Shown: positions 1 to 8,758 of the stretch, in pieces
Layout of the letters: every line of letters begins with the position of its first letter
Numbering within the stretch: the first letter of the stretch is position 1
Assembly (NCBI GenBank): GCA_964420455.1
Contig: CAYQTO010000038.1
Span: 1 to 23,382, forward strand
Direction: 5' to 3'
Length of the DNA: 23,382 bases
Source of the DNA: CAYQTO01 sp964420455
Lineage (GTDB): Bacteria > Sumerlaeota > Sumerlaeia > SLMS01
The notes under the pieces: generated by a model
Databases searched by the model: none
What the model saw: the letters and a program-made list of their open reading frames with translations, nothing else
What the model was told of the DNA's origin: nothing
Program-made: the position numbers and the translations under genes

Positions 1-339
1 GCCCCCCAACTGATCCAGGTACTTCTGTGCCCGCGACGCGTTCGGATTCAGCCCCAGCGCCCCCCGCCACGCCTGCTCCGCCTCCCGCTCCCGCCCCAGC
101 CGCACCAACAGCGACCCCCGCAGCACCAGCGCCTCCTCCATCCGCGCATTCAGCTCCAGCGCCGCATCCAACTCCCCCAACGCCTCCGTCCACCGCCCCA
201 TCTCCGCGTGCTCCACCGCATTGTTGTAATGCTGCTTCGCCCGATTCACGATCAGCCGCAGAATCGTCAGATCCTTGCCGCAATGATAGCAGCTCGCGCG
301 ATCGTCGCGGTTTTCCGTCTCGCAATGGGGGCAACGCAT
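1..339 (-). CDS. Zinc-ribbon plus TPR protein, 3' part outside the window
   Basis: The reading frame enters from the left edge, so only the N-terminal 113 codons are seen. The protein starts MRCPHC and carries two CxxC knuckles (residues 3-6 and 17-20) ten residues apart, a typical N-terminal zinc ribbon. From about residue 33 it turns into helical TPR-like sequence with the pattern AEMGRWTEALGELDAALELN, then a second repeat ending near LGLNPNAS. TPR repeats usually mediate protein-protein contacts; no enzymatic function can be inferred. The frame also stays open upstream to an ATG at 408, which would add a Pro/Ala/Arg-rich 23-residue extension preceded by a G-rich stretch. I prefer 339 because zinc-ribbon proteins of this kind usually begin right at the first CxxC. 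Neither start has a good ribosome binding site. The tRNA gene lies upstream on the opposite strand. Confidence 0.72.
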   Translation of the reverse strand, partial: MRCPHCETENRDDRASCYHCGKDLTILRLIVNRAKQHYNNAVEHAEMGRWTEALGELDAALELNARMEEALVLRGSLLVRLGREREAEQAWRGALGLNPNASRAQKYLDQLGG

Positions 340-520
340 GTCGGGCGCGTCGGCGGCCTTTCCCGGGGGAGTGTGTGCACGGGGCGGAACCTTGGGGCGG
401 GCTGGCATCAGCCCCCGTCCGCGCCGTGACCCACCACCGTGACGTCGCCCCCCCATCGTTGGCCAACGGTTTTTTCGTTGACGCGGCGGTGGCCCGGGGT
501 GGATCGGCATCGTTCCCCGG

Positions 521-596
521 GCGGGAGTAGCTCAGTTGGTAGAGCTTCAGCCTTCCAAGCTGAATGTCGCGGGTTCGAGTCCCGTCTCCCGCTCCA
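521..596 (+). tRNA. tRNA-Gly (anticodon TCC)
   Basis: A complete cloverleaf can be folded by eye. The acceptor stem GCGGGAG (521-527) pairs with CTCCCGC (586-592), followed by discriminator T and an encoded CCA (594-596). The D arm GCTC/GAGC is at 530-533 and 542-545. The anticodon stem TCAGC/GCTGA (547-551/559-563) encloses loop CTTCCAA, giving anticodon TCC, which reads GGA glycine codons. The T arm GCGGG/CCCGT encloses TTCGAGT and includes one G-T pair. No intron is present. Confidence 0.97.
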
Positions 597-772
597 CGCA
601 AACACGGAAATAACAAGGCCTCATACGCCCCCCTTCGAACGACCTCCCGGGCCTGTTTATGCCCGCGTCCACCCGATGCCTACCGCATGCGGGCAAGGTC
701 AAGGCACCTCGGGCGGTCTTGGGGGAGTCGCACCCCATCTCCCTGCCAGGCCCGCTCGCGGATCCCTCTGCC

Positions 773-2503
773 CTATGCCGGTGCCGGGTCCAACCACCCG
801 CGGAGCTTCCTCTCCGCCGCGTCCGTCGCGGGCACGATGTGCAGCCGGTGCCTGGCGCGCGAGGAGGCAACGTACAGGTCCGAGAGCGACTGGGCGCTTG
901 CTTCGTCGACCACGTCGGTCAGGTCGGCGAGGATCACGTGGTCCGCCTCCATGCCCTTGAAGGATTTGATGGTCGATTTGAGGATGGCCCTGTCCGCGAG
1001 CCAGTCCGCAATGCCCTCGTTCTGCCAGACGACCGGGAGGTGATGGACCTCCTTGAGGTCCTCGAGGGAGTTCTCCGGGCGTTCCTTCCCCCAGGGGGTC
1101 AGAAGGGCGATGCGCGAGGGCGAGGCGCCGGAATCGAGGAGTTCCAGCAGAAGTTTGCGGACGCGGCGGGTGCGGTCGGCCCGCTCGCCTCTTGCGGGAT
1201 CGATGGAGGGGGGAGTCCCCTCCGGCGCGAGGGGAAAGCACTCCGGTTCCTGGCCGATGACGCTCGAGGAGTAGCGCGCGATGAGCCGCGTGTTGCGGCA
1301 GTTTTCCGCGAGGTTCCAGGTGATCTGTGGTTCCGGGTGACCGGTCGCCATCCCGTAGACGCCCCGTTGCCTTGGATCCAGAAAGATATACAGGCCGCCC
1401 CGGTCCGGATCCGCGAGGGAGAGCTGGATCGTCCACCACCAGCTGGGATGAAAGTCCTGCCCTTCGTCGACGAAGATGGCATCATAGCGGTCGATTCGGG
1501 GATCGTCTTCGCCAAGGACATCGGCGGCGAGCTCGGCACAGGTCTCCCTCCAGAAGACTTGCGGGTCCGCGCCGATCACGAAGGGGCGCCCGGCCCCCGC
1601 CACCACCTCGTGGCAGTAGTGGTGAAAGTGGCGAAAGCGGACTCCGGTGTCGGCATGGACACAGGCCAGCCACTCCGAGAGGGACTTGTTATAGCAGAGG
1701 TAGAGGACTCGCCGGCCCCCCGCGCTCATCGCCGCCGCCGCCCACACCGCCAGCATGGTCTTTCCCGTCCCCGCGGCGCCCCTCACGAGGATGCGATCGA
1801 TCTGGAGCAATTGGCGAAAGAGGCCGAACTGGAGCCGCGTCAACTGCTCGATCGTTTCCTCCTCCGGCTCGAGCTCGGCCGTGACGACCGGCGCAAAGTC
1901 CGCGTTTTCCCGGAGGAGATCCACCACCAGGCGGTGAGTCCCCGGCGTATAGACGACCTCCGTATGGCCAAGGGCCCAATCATCGAACGCCTTCAGCAGG
2001 CGCCCGTATAGACCCTCCATGTCGTCGCTGGTGATCATGACGACGGGATCCTGCGAGAGCGGAAGCCCCCCCTTCGCCCTGCCCAGCGGATAGACAACCG
2101 CGTGGCCGTAGACCCCCGGAAAGTCCCGCTTCGCCCGGTAGCCAAGCCGCATCGCGAGCTTTTCCACCACATGGTGCTTGAGGGTCTGCACCTGTTCGAA
2201 CGGGTTTCGCCGCTCCTCCCGCCGGCCCTGCTCGTCGACGGCGTACCACCGGCCCTCCTCGCAGCAGAAGCCAGGGCTCGACTTGACCTCGAGGAAAAGC
2301 AGCCCCCTCCCCGGAGCGCTCACGATAAAGTCCACCTCGCCGTCGCGGACGATCCCCGATCCCGGCTCGCGATGGACGTAGGGAAAGTGATACCGCACCG
2401 CCCACTCCTCCGGGAGCTGTGCGCGCAGTTTCTCGTACACGATCCGCTCGCCCGGGTTGGCAAGGTGCCGCGGATCGATGGCGGGAATCATCGTCGGGGC
2501 CAT
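773..2503 (-). CDS. NERD nuclease domain fused to UvrD-like SF1 helicase
   Basis: A 576-residue cytoplasmic protein. The N-terminal ~150 residues resemble the NERD (nuclease-related) domain: GEVDFIV (Asp58) followed by LEVKSS (Glu72, Lys74), the D-(E)xK arrangement of restriction-like nucleases. A superfamily 1 helicase core follows: Walker A GAAGTGKT (242-249), Walker B/motif II FVDEGQD (344-350), motif III-like LYIFLDPRQR (371-380), motif V-like STIKSFKGMEADHVI (510-524), and motif VI-like LYVASSRARHRL (543-554). It is shorter than UvrD/Rep. The start at 2503 is favoured over the longer frame (2623) because the first 40 residues of that frame are low-complexity and an AGGAGG lies upstream of 2503, although its 13-base spacing is long; Met at 2491 is an alternative. 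Family knowledge supports DNA unwinding or processing; a repair or defence role is inference. It stands alone, ending 176 bases from the tRNA. Confidence 0.9.
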   Translation of the reverse strand: MAPTMIPAIDPRHLANPGERIVYEKLRAQLPEEWAVRYHFPYVHREPGSGIVRDGEVDFIVSAPGRGLLFLEVKSSPGFCCEEGRWYAVDEQGRREERRNPFEQVQTLKHHVVEKLAMRLGYRAKRDFPGVYGHAVVYPLGRAKGGLPLSQDPVVMITSDDMEGLYGRLLKAFDDWALGHTEVVYTPGTHRLVVDLLRENADFAPVVTAELEPEEETIEQLTRLQFGLFRQLLQIDRILVRGAAGTGKTMLAVWAAAAMSAGGRRVLYLCYNKSLSEWLACVHADTGVRFRHFHHYCHEVVAGAGRPFVIGADPQVFWRETCAELAADVLGEDDPRIDRYDAIFVDEGQDFHPSWWWTIQLSLADPDRGGLYIFLDPRQRGVYGMATGHPEPQITWNLAENCRNTRLIARYSSSVIGQEPECFPLAPEGTPPSIDPARGERADRTRRVRKLLLELLDSGASPSRIALLTPWGKERPENSLEDLKEVHHLPVVWQNEGIADWLADRAILKSTIKSFKGMEADHVILADLTDVVDEASAQSLSDLYVASSRARHRLHIVPATDAAERKLRGWLDPAPA

Positions 2504-2998
2504 GGGGACGCCGCTTCCTCCTGATGATGGGGAGACCGCCGTGGATGCCAGCCCCCCCCCGGCGGGGACAAGCCTTTCGCCTCCGCGCGCCCCGCGGCGA
2601 CGACCGCCCGAGGGGCCCTTCATGCGGCTGGCGGAATCGTGTCATCCATCGGCCGGCCCAATGCGGTGCCTCCTTTAATCGCGGGGGGGATGGCCCGCCG
2701 GTGTGAGGATTGAGGAGTGGGATGCGCGGGGTTGCATGGATTAAATTGATAGAATATTAGTAGAATCCAATAAAGGAACATTCGGGGCGTTGATAGGAAA
2801 AATCCATTGCGGCCAGGAAAGAAGGGGGCGGGAAAGCTCGTCCGGACGGCACCCCCATCGTGCCGGAGGAGGAGAAAAGCCGACCTTCCTTACAGGGGCA
2901 GCCCGGGCAAGGCCATTGGGTCTTGATTTTGCATCACCACGCGCCGCCTCGTCTGGGGCTACGATATCCAACACAACACACAAGGACGGACAGGATCC
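2504..2998. other. Intergenic leader region, 495 bases
   Basis: No convincing gene is seen. The first ~200 bases are GC-rich and contain only out-of-frame open stretches of biased composition. Around 2738-2815 the sequence becomes AT-rich and holds a promoter-like pair described separately. A small hairpin (stem CGGCAC/GTGCCG at 2847-2852 and 2860-2865, 7-base loop) lies in the presumed 5' leader of the downstream exported protein. I compared the leader with c-di-GMP riboswitch sequence hallmarks and saw no match, so no riboswitch is called. Confidence 0.5.
2746..2774 (+). promoter_or_regulatory. Candidate sigma-70-type promoter for the exported protein at 2999
   Basis: TTGATA (2746-2751, five of six matches to TTGACA) is separated by 17 bases from AATAAA (2769-2774, four of six matches to TATAAT). 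It sits in the only AT-rich island between the helicase gene and the gene at 2999. If it is used, the 5' leader would be roughly 215 bases long. Confidence 0.35.
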
Positions 2999-3042
2999 AT
3001 GCTTCATATCAGGACACTATCCATGCTTCATATCAGGACACT
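2995..3042 (+). repeat. Perfect 24-bp tandem duplication spanning a start codon
   Basis: Two identical 24-base units (2995-3018 and 3019-3042) each contain the ATG and the first codons of the exported protein. The result is two in-frame starts (2999 and 3023) and the N-terminal repeat MLHIRTLS-MLHIRTLR. The second unit places an AGGA from the first unit eight bases before the second ATG. Confidence 0.95.
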
Positions 3043-5869
3043 CCGTTGCCTCGTGGCAACGGTGGGCCTGCTGGCGGCAGGCGCTCTCGGGGGCTCCGCC
3101 CAGGCCCAGGACGCCTTCTTGGACCTCACGTTTGACGGGAGCACCACCGTCATCGAATTGCCTCGAAAACCGTCCGAAACCCACCCGGATTTCCCTAATG
3201 ATCGGCCGGGCTTCAGCTACAATATTCGGCTCACCAATGCCACCGATCAGAACCTCGGATCCGTCAATATGAGTTATTCTGCATACCCACTAAATAGTTC
3301 AGCCCTGATCTATGAGGGCTGGAATGTTGGTGATGAAGCTTCCGGTGCTTTTCCTCCCGGTCAATTCTGGAATGGCGGGACCCCCATCGTCCCGCTCCTT
3401 TGGTTTGTCAATCTCGATGATCCCGACCAGACCTATGAAGAAACTGTTGGAATACTCGGGCGCAATGAAAGCGGCACTTTCTTGGGCATTCAGTGGGTAA
3501 CATTCCGCGTTGTGCCTGATCCGTTCGCCATCACGCAGGAGTCGTCGTTTCGTTTGGACTTCGGTGACAAGATCGCGCAATCTGTCTCTTTGGGGCCAAC
3601 AACTCCCACCGTGACGGGTATTACAGACTCTCCGGACCCGTTTAGGTATTTATATACTACCCCAACTCCTTCAGATCTCTTGCTACGAGCGATCCCTCCC
3701 CCGTTGACCACCTCAGGAGAGCCCCAACCCTCCCTCGGGAATTATGTCTCCCAGGTGGACTTTCGGTTCCAGTATCTCGATGACGGCAAAAGGAGGGGGG
3801 AATTCCTGCGGATCGTTTCCGACCCTCCGATTCAAATTGTGGAGGGCGACGTGAACGCGGCCGTCATTGTGCAGCCCCCGGTGACATCCATCGAGGACAT
3901 AGAAAGCCGCGACAACGAGATCATGGCCTCGGCCTTTGTGATCCCCACGCCTTCGCGCCCCGGGCCCACGTCCGCCACCTTGGAGTATCGCACAAATTCG
4001 ACCCAGAGTCAGGTATCCAACAATCCGGTCGTTCGCCTTGATCTTGACTATTTCGTCGATCCTTTCTTTCAGTTCTCCGAAGGAGCAGGCAAATATGGCA
4101 GGATTTTTGGCCTCTCGGCTGCGACCGACACCGGAGTTTCCAATTCGGATGTAGTCACGAACGTCACGACGCCGCGCGTTGAATTGCGCGCCGAGTTTCT
4201 GACCCTCGGCACCGAGGTGGAGCTGCTGCTGGGCGGCCAAAGCATGGGGGTGCGGGAGCGTTCCAGCGAGGCGGAATTGCAACTCGCGTGGGATGTGCCG
4301 ACAACGGCGGCCCTCTCGGATGGAACCTATACATTTCTTTTCCGCGCCACCGAGCCGTTTGATTTCACGACACGGGAATTTGAACTTGGCGGGGCCAGCC
4401 GACTGATCATCGATACGGTGGCGCCGGTGGCGACCTTCGCGCCGTTGGCCGTGCCCGTGGTCAACGCCTTCCCCGAGCCGCTCGCGGTCACCTATGACGA
4501 GACGGTGTACCGATTGGAGGCGTCCGATTTCCAGCTGCTGGCGGACGGGACGCCGGTGGACACGTCGGCGCTGTCGCTGGACGGGAGCGACAACCTCGTG
4601 GGGCTGGCGGCCCTTCTCGAGGACGGACGGACCTATGAACTGCGCGTGGCGCCGGGCTCGGACGCGATCGACGAGGCGGGCAACGGGCTGACCGCCGCCC
4701 CGCTCTCATTCACCTACGACGTCAGCAACCCCACGGTTGCCTTCAACGACCTCTCGCCCGCCGTGGTGGAGCAGGCGCCGGACCCGTTCCCGCTGGCGAC
4801 CTTCAGCGAGAGCGTGGAAAACGTCGATATTGGCGACCTGACGCTGACGCGAAATGGGGCGCCGGTGGCGCTTAACGGGGCGACCTTCGACGCCTCCGGG
4901 ACGCTGAGCGGGATCGGCGGCCTGGTGGCGGAGACCGGCGTCTACGAGATCGCTTTCGCGGCTTCCACCGACATCCAGGACGCGGCGGGCAACCCGCTCG
5001 CGCCTCCCACCGAGCCGCTGACGTTTCGCGTGGTGGACGACGGCCTGGCGGAAAGCGGCGACCTGAACGGCGACGGCACGCCCGACGCCGCGCAGGCGCA
5101 GGTGGCCAGCGGCACCGACAGCGGCGGCGACCCCTTCTATGTTGAAATTGTGGGCGTGGCCCCCGCCGGCAGCACGCCGTGGCTCGAGGGCGTGACGCTG
5201 ATCAACGCGAACGACGCGAGCCTCCCGGCCGACACGAGCCTCCCCGAGGGCGCCTTCGCCTTCACCGTCAACGGCCTGGACACCGCCGAGCCCAGCAGCG
5301 TCACCCTGCGCCTGCGGGTGGAGAACGAAAGCGCCGCCCCCTATCGCAATATCCTCAAGATCGGCGACGGCGCGCCCCGCGTTTTCGACGGACCGTTCAC
5401 CGCCATCGACGCCAACACCTACGAAATCGTGCTCCTGGACAACGGGCCCGACGACCTGAACCCGGCTCTCGGCGTCATCGAGGACCCAAGCGGACCGAGC
5501 TCCACCGGCCCCCTTCCCCCCTACCTCGCCGCCTTCCAGGGCGTCGTCGAGCCCGCCGGCACGGTCACCCTCGAGTGGACGACCACAAGCGAGCCGGCGC
5601 TCGCGGCCTTCGACATTGTGGAGGCCCTCGAGGATCCGGTGAGCGACTGGACCGCCGGCGCGACGCTGACCCCGGCGCCCATTGCCGCCACCGGCGGGCC
5701 CGCCACCGGCGCAGGCTACACCTTCGACGACAGCAACGTCCTGAACTTCGGCGAAAGCCGCAGCTACTACCTCGTGGAGGAGGAAACCGGCGGCCAGCGC
5801 AACACCTACGGCCCCATCACCGTCACGAACAACAACACCGCCGTGGGCGACTGGACGACGCTGGACTAG
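2999..5869 (+). CDS. Large exported protein with Ig-like domains and choice-of-anchor U-like region
   Basis: A 956-residue secreted or surface protein (948 if the second, duplicated start at 3023 is used). A Sec signal peptide ends near AQA-QDA (residue 36). Residues ~37-470 are beta-rich and not recognised. Two bacterial Ig-like domains follow (~474-575 and ~576-680), both with a 'DEAGN/DAAGNPL' loop. An acidic calcium-loop-like DLNGDGTPDA lies near 686-695. The next ~150 residues resemble the choice-of-anchor U domain (GAFAFTVNGL, then DNGPDDLNPALGVIEDPSGP), a type normally found just before variable C-terminal sorting signals. A further beta domain (~839-945, from PPYLAAFQG to YGPITV) is of the kind that often precedes such signals. 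The tail is NTAVGDWTTLD, with no hydrophobic helix or basic cluster. Role is unknown; adhesion or a surface structure is plausible. GC content is clearly lower before ~4.38 kb than after it. Confidence 0.88.
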   Translation: MLHIRTLSMLHIRTLRCLVATVGLLAAGALGGSAQAQDAFLDLTFDGSTTVIELPRKPSETHPDFPNDRPGFSYNIRLTNATDQNLGSVNMSYSAYPLNSSALIYEGWNVGDEASGAFPPGQFWNGGTPIVPLLWFVNLDDPDQTYEETVGILGRNESGTFLGIQWVTFRVVPDPFAITQESSFRLDFGDKIAQSVSLGPTTPTVTGITDSPDPFRYLYTTPTPSDLLLRAIPPPLTTSGEPQPSLGNYVSQVDFRFQYLDDGKRRGEFLRIVSDPPIQIVEGDVNAAVIVQPPVTSIEDIESRDNEIMASAFVIPTPSRPGPTSATLEYRTNSTQSQVSNNPVVRLDLDYFVDPFFQFSEGAGKYGRIFGLSAATDTGVSNSDVVTNVTTPRVELRAEFLTLGTEVELLLGGQSMGVRERSSEAELQLAWDVPTTAALSDGTYTFLFRATEPFDFTTREFELGGASRLIIDTVAPVATFAPLAVPVVNAFPEPLAVTYDETVYRLEASDFQLLADGTPVDTSALSLDGSDNLVGLAALLEDGRTYELRVAPGSDAIDEAGNGLTAAPLSFTYDVSNPTVAFNDLSPAVVEQAPDPFPLATFSESVENVDIGDLTLTRNGAPVALNGATFDASGTLSGIGGLVAETGVYEIAFAASTDIQDAAGNPLAPPTEPLTFRVVDDGLAESGDLNGDGTPDAAQAQVASGTDSGGDPFYVEIVGVAPAGSTPWLEGVTLINANDASLPADTSLPEGAFAFTVNGLDTAEPSSVTLRLRVENESAAPYRNILKIGDGAPRVFDGPFTAIDANTYEIVLLDNGPDDLNPALGVIEDPSGPSSTGPLPPYLAAFQGVVEPAGTVTLEWTTTSEPALAAFDIVEALEDPVSDWTAGATLTPAPIAATGGPATGAGYTFDDSNVLNFGESRSYYLVEEETGGQRNTYGPITVTNNNTAVGDWTTLD

Positions 5870-5890
5870 CCAGCTTTCCCGGCCCCACGG

Positions 5891-5927
5891 CCCGACAGAC
5901 AGAGGGGCAGCCCGACAGACCGAGGGG
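5891..5927 (+). repeat. Imperfect 17-bp direct repeat, 20-bp period
   Basis: CCCGACAGACAGAGGGG (5891-5907) recurs at 5911-5927 with a single A-to-C difference. It lies just after the stop codon of the exported protein and runs into the hairpin that follows. Confidence 0.8.
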
Positions 5928-5952
5928 GGGACCAGCCTGGCTGGTCCCCCCC
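5924..5952 (+). terminator. Strong hairpin between convergent genes, likely terminator
   Basis: GGGGGGGACCAG (5924-5935) pairs perfectly with CTGGTCCCCCCC (5941-5952) around a 5-base loop. It is followed by a pyrimidine-rich CGTTCTCTTCC rather than a clean T run. It lies 55 bases after the stop of the exported protein and in the convergent space facing the GH94-like gene, so it could stop transcription from either side. Confidence 0.6.
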
Positions 5953-6092
5953 CGTTCTCTTCCCCCGGAGGGGTGCGGAGGTGACGCCCCACTTCCACGG
6001 GTCGCGGCGCCAGGCCTGCTCAGGGCGTGGGTGGCGTGGCCACCGGTGACGAAACGAACGGTGGGTCCTTTGAAGAGCTGGCCCGGCTCCGG

Positions 6093-8756
6093 TTATCCTT
6101 CAGGCTCGAGGACGTGAATCGTCACGTGGGAGCGGGGGGGCAGCTCGTCGAGTTCCATACGGAGCGCCGGCAGGCCCGACTTGGGGTCCTGGATGGCGGG
6201 GAAGGGTTCCCCGTTGAGTAAAAAGCGCCTTTTCGGCTTGGCGATCCGCTGGTAATGAATGTCGAAGGCAATGCCCCGGGCCGAAAGGGTGCACGCCCAT
6301 TCTTCAAAAGGGCAGTGGCTTGCCGGAACAAGCAAGAGGGTATGGTTGCGGATCTGAAAGCCCACCATGTAGCGAATCAGGGCCTTCAGCAGGACGTTGG
6401 AGCTTCCCGTCTGCCAATCATTCATGTTTTGGCCGTCGATGTTCAAATCCGGGTTATACCCGTAGGAGTTGGGCAAGACGAATGGTGAATGGGAGTAGTT
6501 CTCGCGGTCCGGAGTGAAAGGAAGGATTCTCCGAATCTGATCCCAGGCCAAGGAGGACCGGCCCATTTCGAAGAGGGCACTGATGCCGAACAGGGTGGCG
6601 TGGACGTAGGTGGCGCCGTTTTCCGCGGTGCCCTTGGGGAGTTTCCCAATACGCCCAACGCCTTTCACCTCTTCGTCAAAGGGGGGATGGAAAGTTTTGA
6701 GTCCGTAGGGGCTGTCGAGGCGTTGGAAGGCGTGCAGAATATCCTTTTCCAATGAGGGCTCGCGAGCGAGCATGTCGCTGAGTACCCAGAAGGCATTAGC
6801 GGTGACACTGTCGCGACCGTGGCCATCCACGTCCTTGAAGCTGCCGACGTAGTAGGCGCGGTTGTGCCCCCATCCATGAACGATGCGACGCTCGTCCGGC
6901 GAGCCGTGGACAATGGCATGCTCCAGAAGGGCCTCCGAGAGGTCCGCCTGGGAGCGGAGATAGGTGTTGATGCATTCTCCATGCTCCGCGTCGCCGGCGA
7001 GCGTCAGGATTGCGACCATTTCACCAAGATTTTGGTAAACGTGAAGGGAAGCCATGACGCTGACACCGTTGCCATAGCCGTGAGGATTTCCGGGAAGTGT
7101 ACCCAATCCATCGAGTGCATCATTCCAATCGCCATAGAGAGCACGGATGGCCCCGGTGTCCGGGGCGCGTTGCGCGAGGAGGAAATCCATAATGCGACAC
7201 AGGTGATCGAGGACGGTTCCCTCCTCGAGGGATTTTTGGATTCGCTCCCCGCCTTCGTTGATCAGCTCGTGATAAGGACAGATGACCCTGAGGAAATCCC
7301 GGTCACCAGTAAGGCGAAGGTAGGTGGACATCGTTGATATCACCCAGTTACCCTGATCCACGAAGAGCCGTGTGTCCATCCGCGGGGGCGTGCCGGCGCT
7401 TTGGGGCAGGGCGTACTGGCGGAGGCATCGGCCGTTGGTCAGGGTGTAGGAAAGGGCCTCCATGATCTTTTCTTTTGCGACCTCGGGGCGCCAGTACAGA
7501 AGTGCCTCGAGCGCCTGGAACACATCGCGAATCCCGATGAGCGAGTTTTCCGAGAGCTGGACGTGACCCTTGATCAATGCGCAAAATTCCACCTGGGTCT
7601 TCAGGTGTTCGAAAAAGGCATTGAATGTTTCGGCGGGGATCCGCGGATCACGGGTTCCCCTAACGGTCAACCTCAAGGCGCCCGCTTCCTTGGCCTTGCG
7701 GTGATTGAGTTCCTCGATCTGATGATCGAGCTTCGACCATGAGGATGCTGGCCGACTGGCTGGGTCCATCCCACTGCGTGGGTCGACGTCGTTCGTGAAG
7801 TGGTAATGAAGGATGAGGTCCGCCGTTGCACCGATTCGGGCCGTCAGCAGATCCCCGCAAATCGCCGGTTCGGTAAAGCAACACACGTCCACGTTACTGG
7901 CGAAGGTCCCCTTGCGGAGCGGCAGGGCTGTTCCAAGATTCCGGCTCAACTCTCCCATGTAGGAAAAGCGCGATGGAGTTGCCTGGTCTCGATTGATGTG
8001 AACTTCGCCCATGGGAAGAACGGTTCTGTCGATAGCGAAGTACCTCGTGATGGAGGTTTGGCGATCACGGTCCTCGTTGATCTTCAGCAGAAACCGCAGG
8101 GCACCGGTTTGCGGATTTCGGAGAGTCCTGAACTCACGAAACCAGCGGTCTTCGTCACTTTCGTAAATTTGGTGGCGCAACATGGGATTAAAGAACGCGG
8201 ACAGGAGAACCTCCACCGCATCTTCTCCCTCGTTGGAGATCAGAACGGAAAAGGAGAGGGAACCAATCTGCTCGGCGACGACGCGCACGCAGGTAAGGAA
8301 AGGAAAGGAACGGGTGAAGTAATAAACGGCTGATCGGTCGAAAATGGTGAAGCGGCCGAGCTCCTGCCTGTCCGCCTCGACAAGGGCTGGAACCCCGAGA
8401 AGGGGAATGGGCGACCAGCCGTCCCCTTCTCGCGTTCCCATGAAGAACGCAATGCAAGGTTCCTGGCCTTCGCAACGCTTTGGGAATACCGAAAAAAGAC
8501 CATCGTTGGCATGCATGTATCCCGACGCATAAGCCCAGAAGTTAAAGCCGTTGCGTCCGTATGGATGGCGGCTGTCGCCGGAGCGGCGGGGGAGAGCCAG
8601 GACGGCGCCGCCGGACAGTTCATAAACGCCATGACCGAAACCCGTCGCCGCGCCGGGATTCGCGAGCACCGAATCCACCTCGCGAGCCAGACGGCGGACC
8701 GTTTCCGCAAAGCCTCGCTGCGCCCGCGTTTCAATCCCGTCGATCGTGGACGACAT
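6093..8756 (-). CDS. GH94-like glycoside phosphorylase (cellobiose/chitobiose phosphorylase type)
   Basis: An 887-residue cytoplasmic enzyme with no signal peptide. An N-terminal beta-sandwich (~30-340) is followed by an (alpha/alpha)6-type catalytic domain. The motif YGDWNDALDG (541-550) matches the GH94 signature in which the Asp of WND (here Asp546) is the general acid. KGTAENGATYVHA (708-720) and WQTGSS (781-786) resemble the substrate and phosphate-binding loops of the family. GH94 enzymes cleave beta-linked disaccharides or oligosaccharides with phosphate, giving a sugar-1-phosphate; the exact substrate cannot be read from sequence. It is the last gene of the seven-gene sugar operon and starts 2 bases after the preceding stop, with a purine-rich AAGGG ahead of the ATG. 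Phosphorolysis behind an ABC sugar importer saves one ATP per bond and fits the context. Somewhat longer than typical GH94 (~800). Confidence 0.85.
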   Translation of the reverse strand: MSSTIDGIETRAQRGFAETVRRLAREVDSVLANPGAATGFGHGVYELSGGAVLALPRRSGDSRHPYGRNGFNFWAYASGYMHANDGLFSVFPKRCEGQEPCIAFFMGTREGDGWSPIPLLGVPALVEADRQELGRFTIFDRSAVYYFTRSFPFLTCVRVVAEQIGSLSFSVLISNEGEDAVEVLLSAFFNPMLRHQIYESDEDRWFREFRTLRNPQTGALRFLLKINEDRDRQTSITRYFAIDRTVLPMGEVHINRDQATPSRFSYMGELSRNLGTALPLRKGTFASNVDVCCFTEPAICGDLLTARIGATADLILHYHFTNDVDPRSGMDPASRPASSWSKLDHQIEELNHRKAKEAGALRLTVRGTRDPRIPAETFNAFFEHLKTQVEFCALIKGHVQLSENSLIGIRDVFQALEALLYWRPEVAKEKIMEALSYTLTNGRCLRQYALPQSAGTPPRMDTRLFVDQGNWVISTMSTYLRLTGDRDFLRVICPYHELINEGGERIQKSLEEGTVLDHLCRIMDFLLAQRAPDTGAIRALYGDWNDALDGLGTLPGNPHGYGNGVSVMASLHVYQNLGEMVAILTLAGDAEHGECINTYLRSQADLSEALLEHAIVHGSPDERRIVHGWGHNRAYYVGSFKDVDGHGRDSVTANAFWVLSDMLAREPSLEKDILHAFQRLDSPYGLKTFHPPFDEEVKGVGRIGKLPKGTAENGATYVHATLFGISALFEMGRSSLAWDQIRRILPFTPDRENYSHSPFVLPNSYGYNPDLNIDGQNMNDWQTGSSNVLLKALIRYMVGFQIRNHTLLLVPASHCPFEEWACTLSARGIAFDIHYQRIAKPKRRFLLNGEPFPAIQDPKSGLPALRMELDELPPRSHVTIHVLEPEG

Positions 8757-8758
8757 CT

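Noticed and set aside
521..596. tRNA 3' end as an attachment site of a genomic island
   Set aside because: No second copy of the tRNA 3' end and no integrase were noticed in the window.
660..695. TGCCCGC/GCGGGCA pairing downstream of the helicase as a terminator
   Set aside because: Only seven pairs around a 22-base loop and no T tract; not strong enough to call.
27..960. Open frames on the plus strand rich in Pro, Ala, Ser and Arg around the tRNA
   Set aside because: They are antisense to the zinc-ribbon/TPR gene or run through the tRNA, have strongly biased composition and no recognisable domain.
659..2011. 450-residue plus-strand open frame opposite the helicase
   Set aside because: It is the mirror of a gene with complete helicase motifs and is explained by high GC content.
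2784..2998. Possible riboswitch in the leader of the exported protein
   Set aside because: Only one six-pair hairpin is visible and no conserved riboswitch core was recognised.
4706..5998. 430-residue minus-strand open frame
   Set aside because: Antisense to the exported Ig-like protein in its GC-rich half; valine/glycine/alanine-rich artefact.
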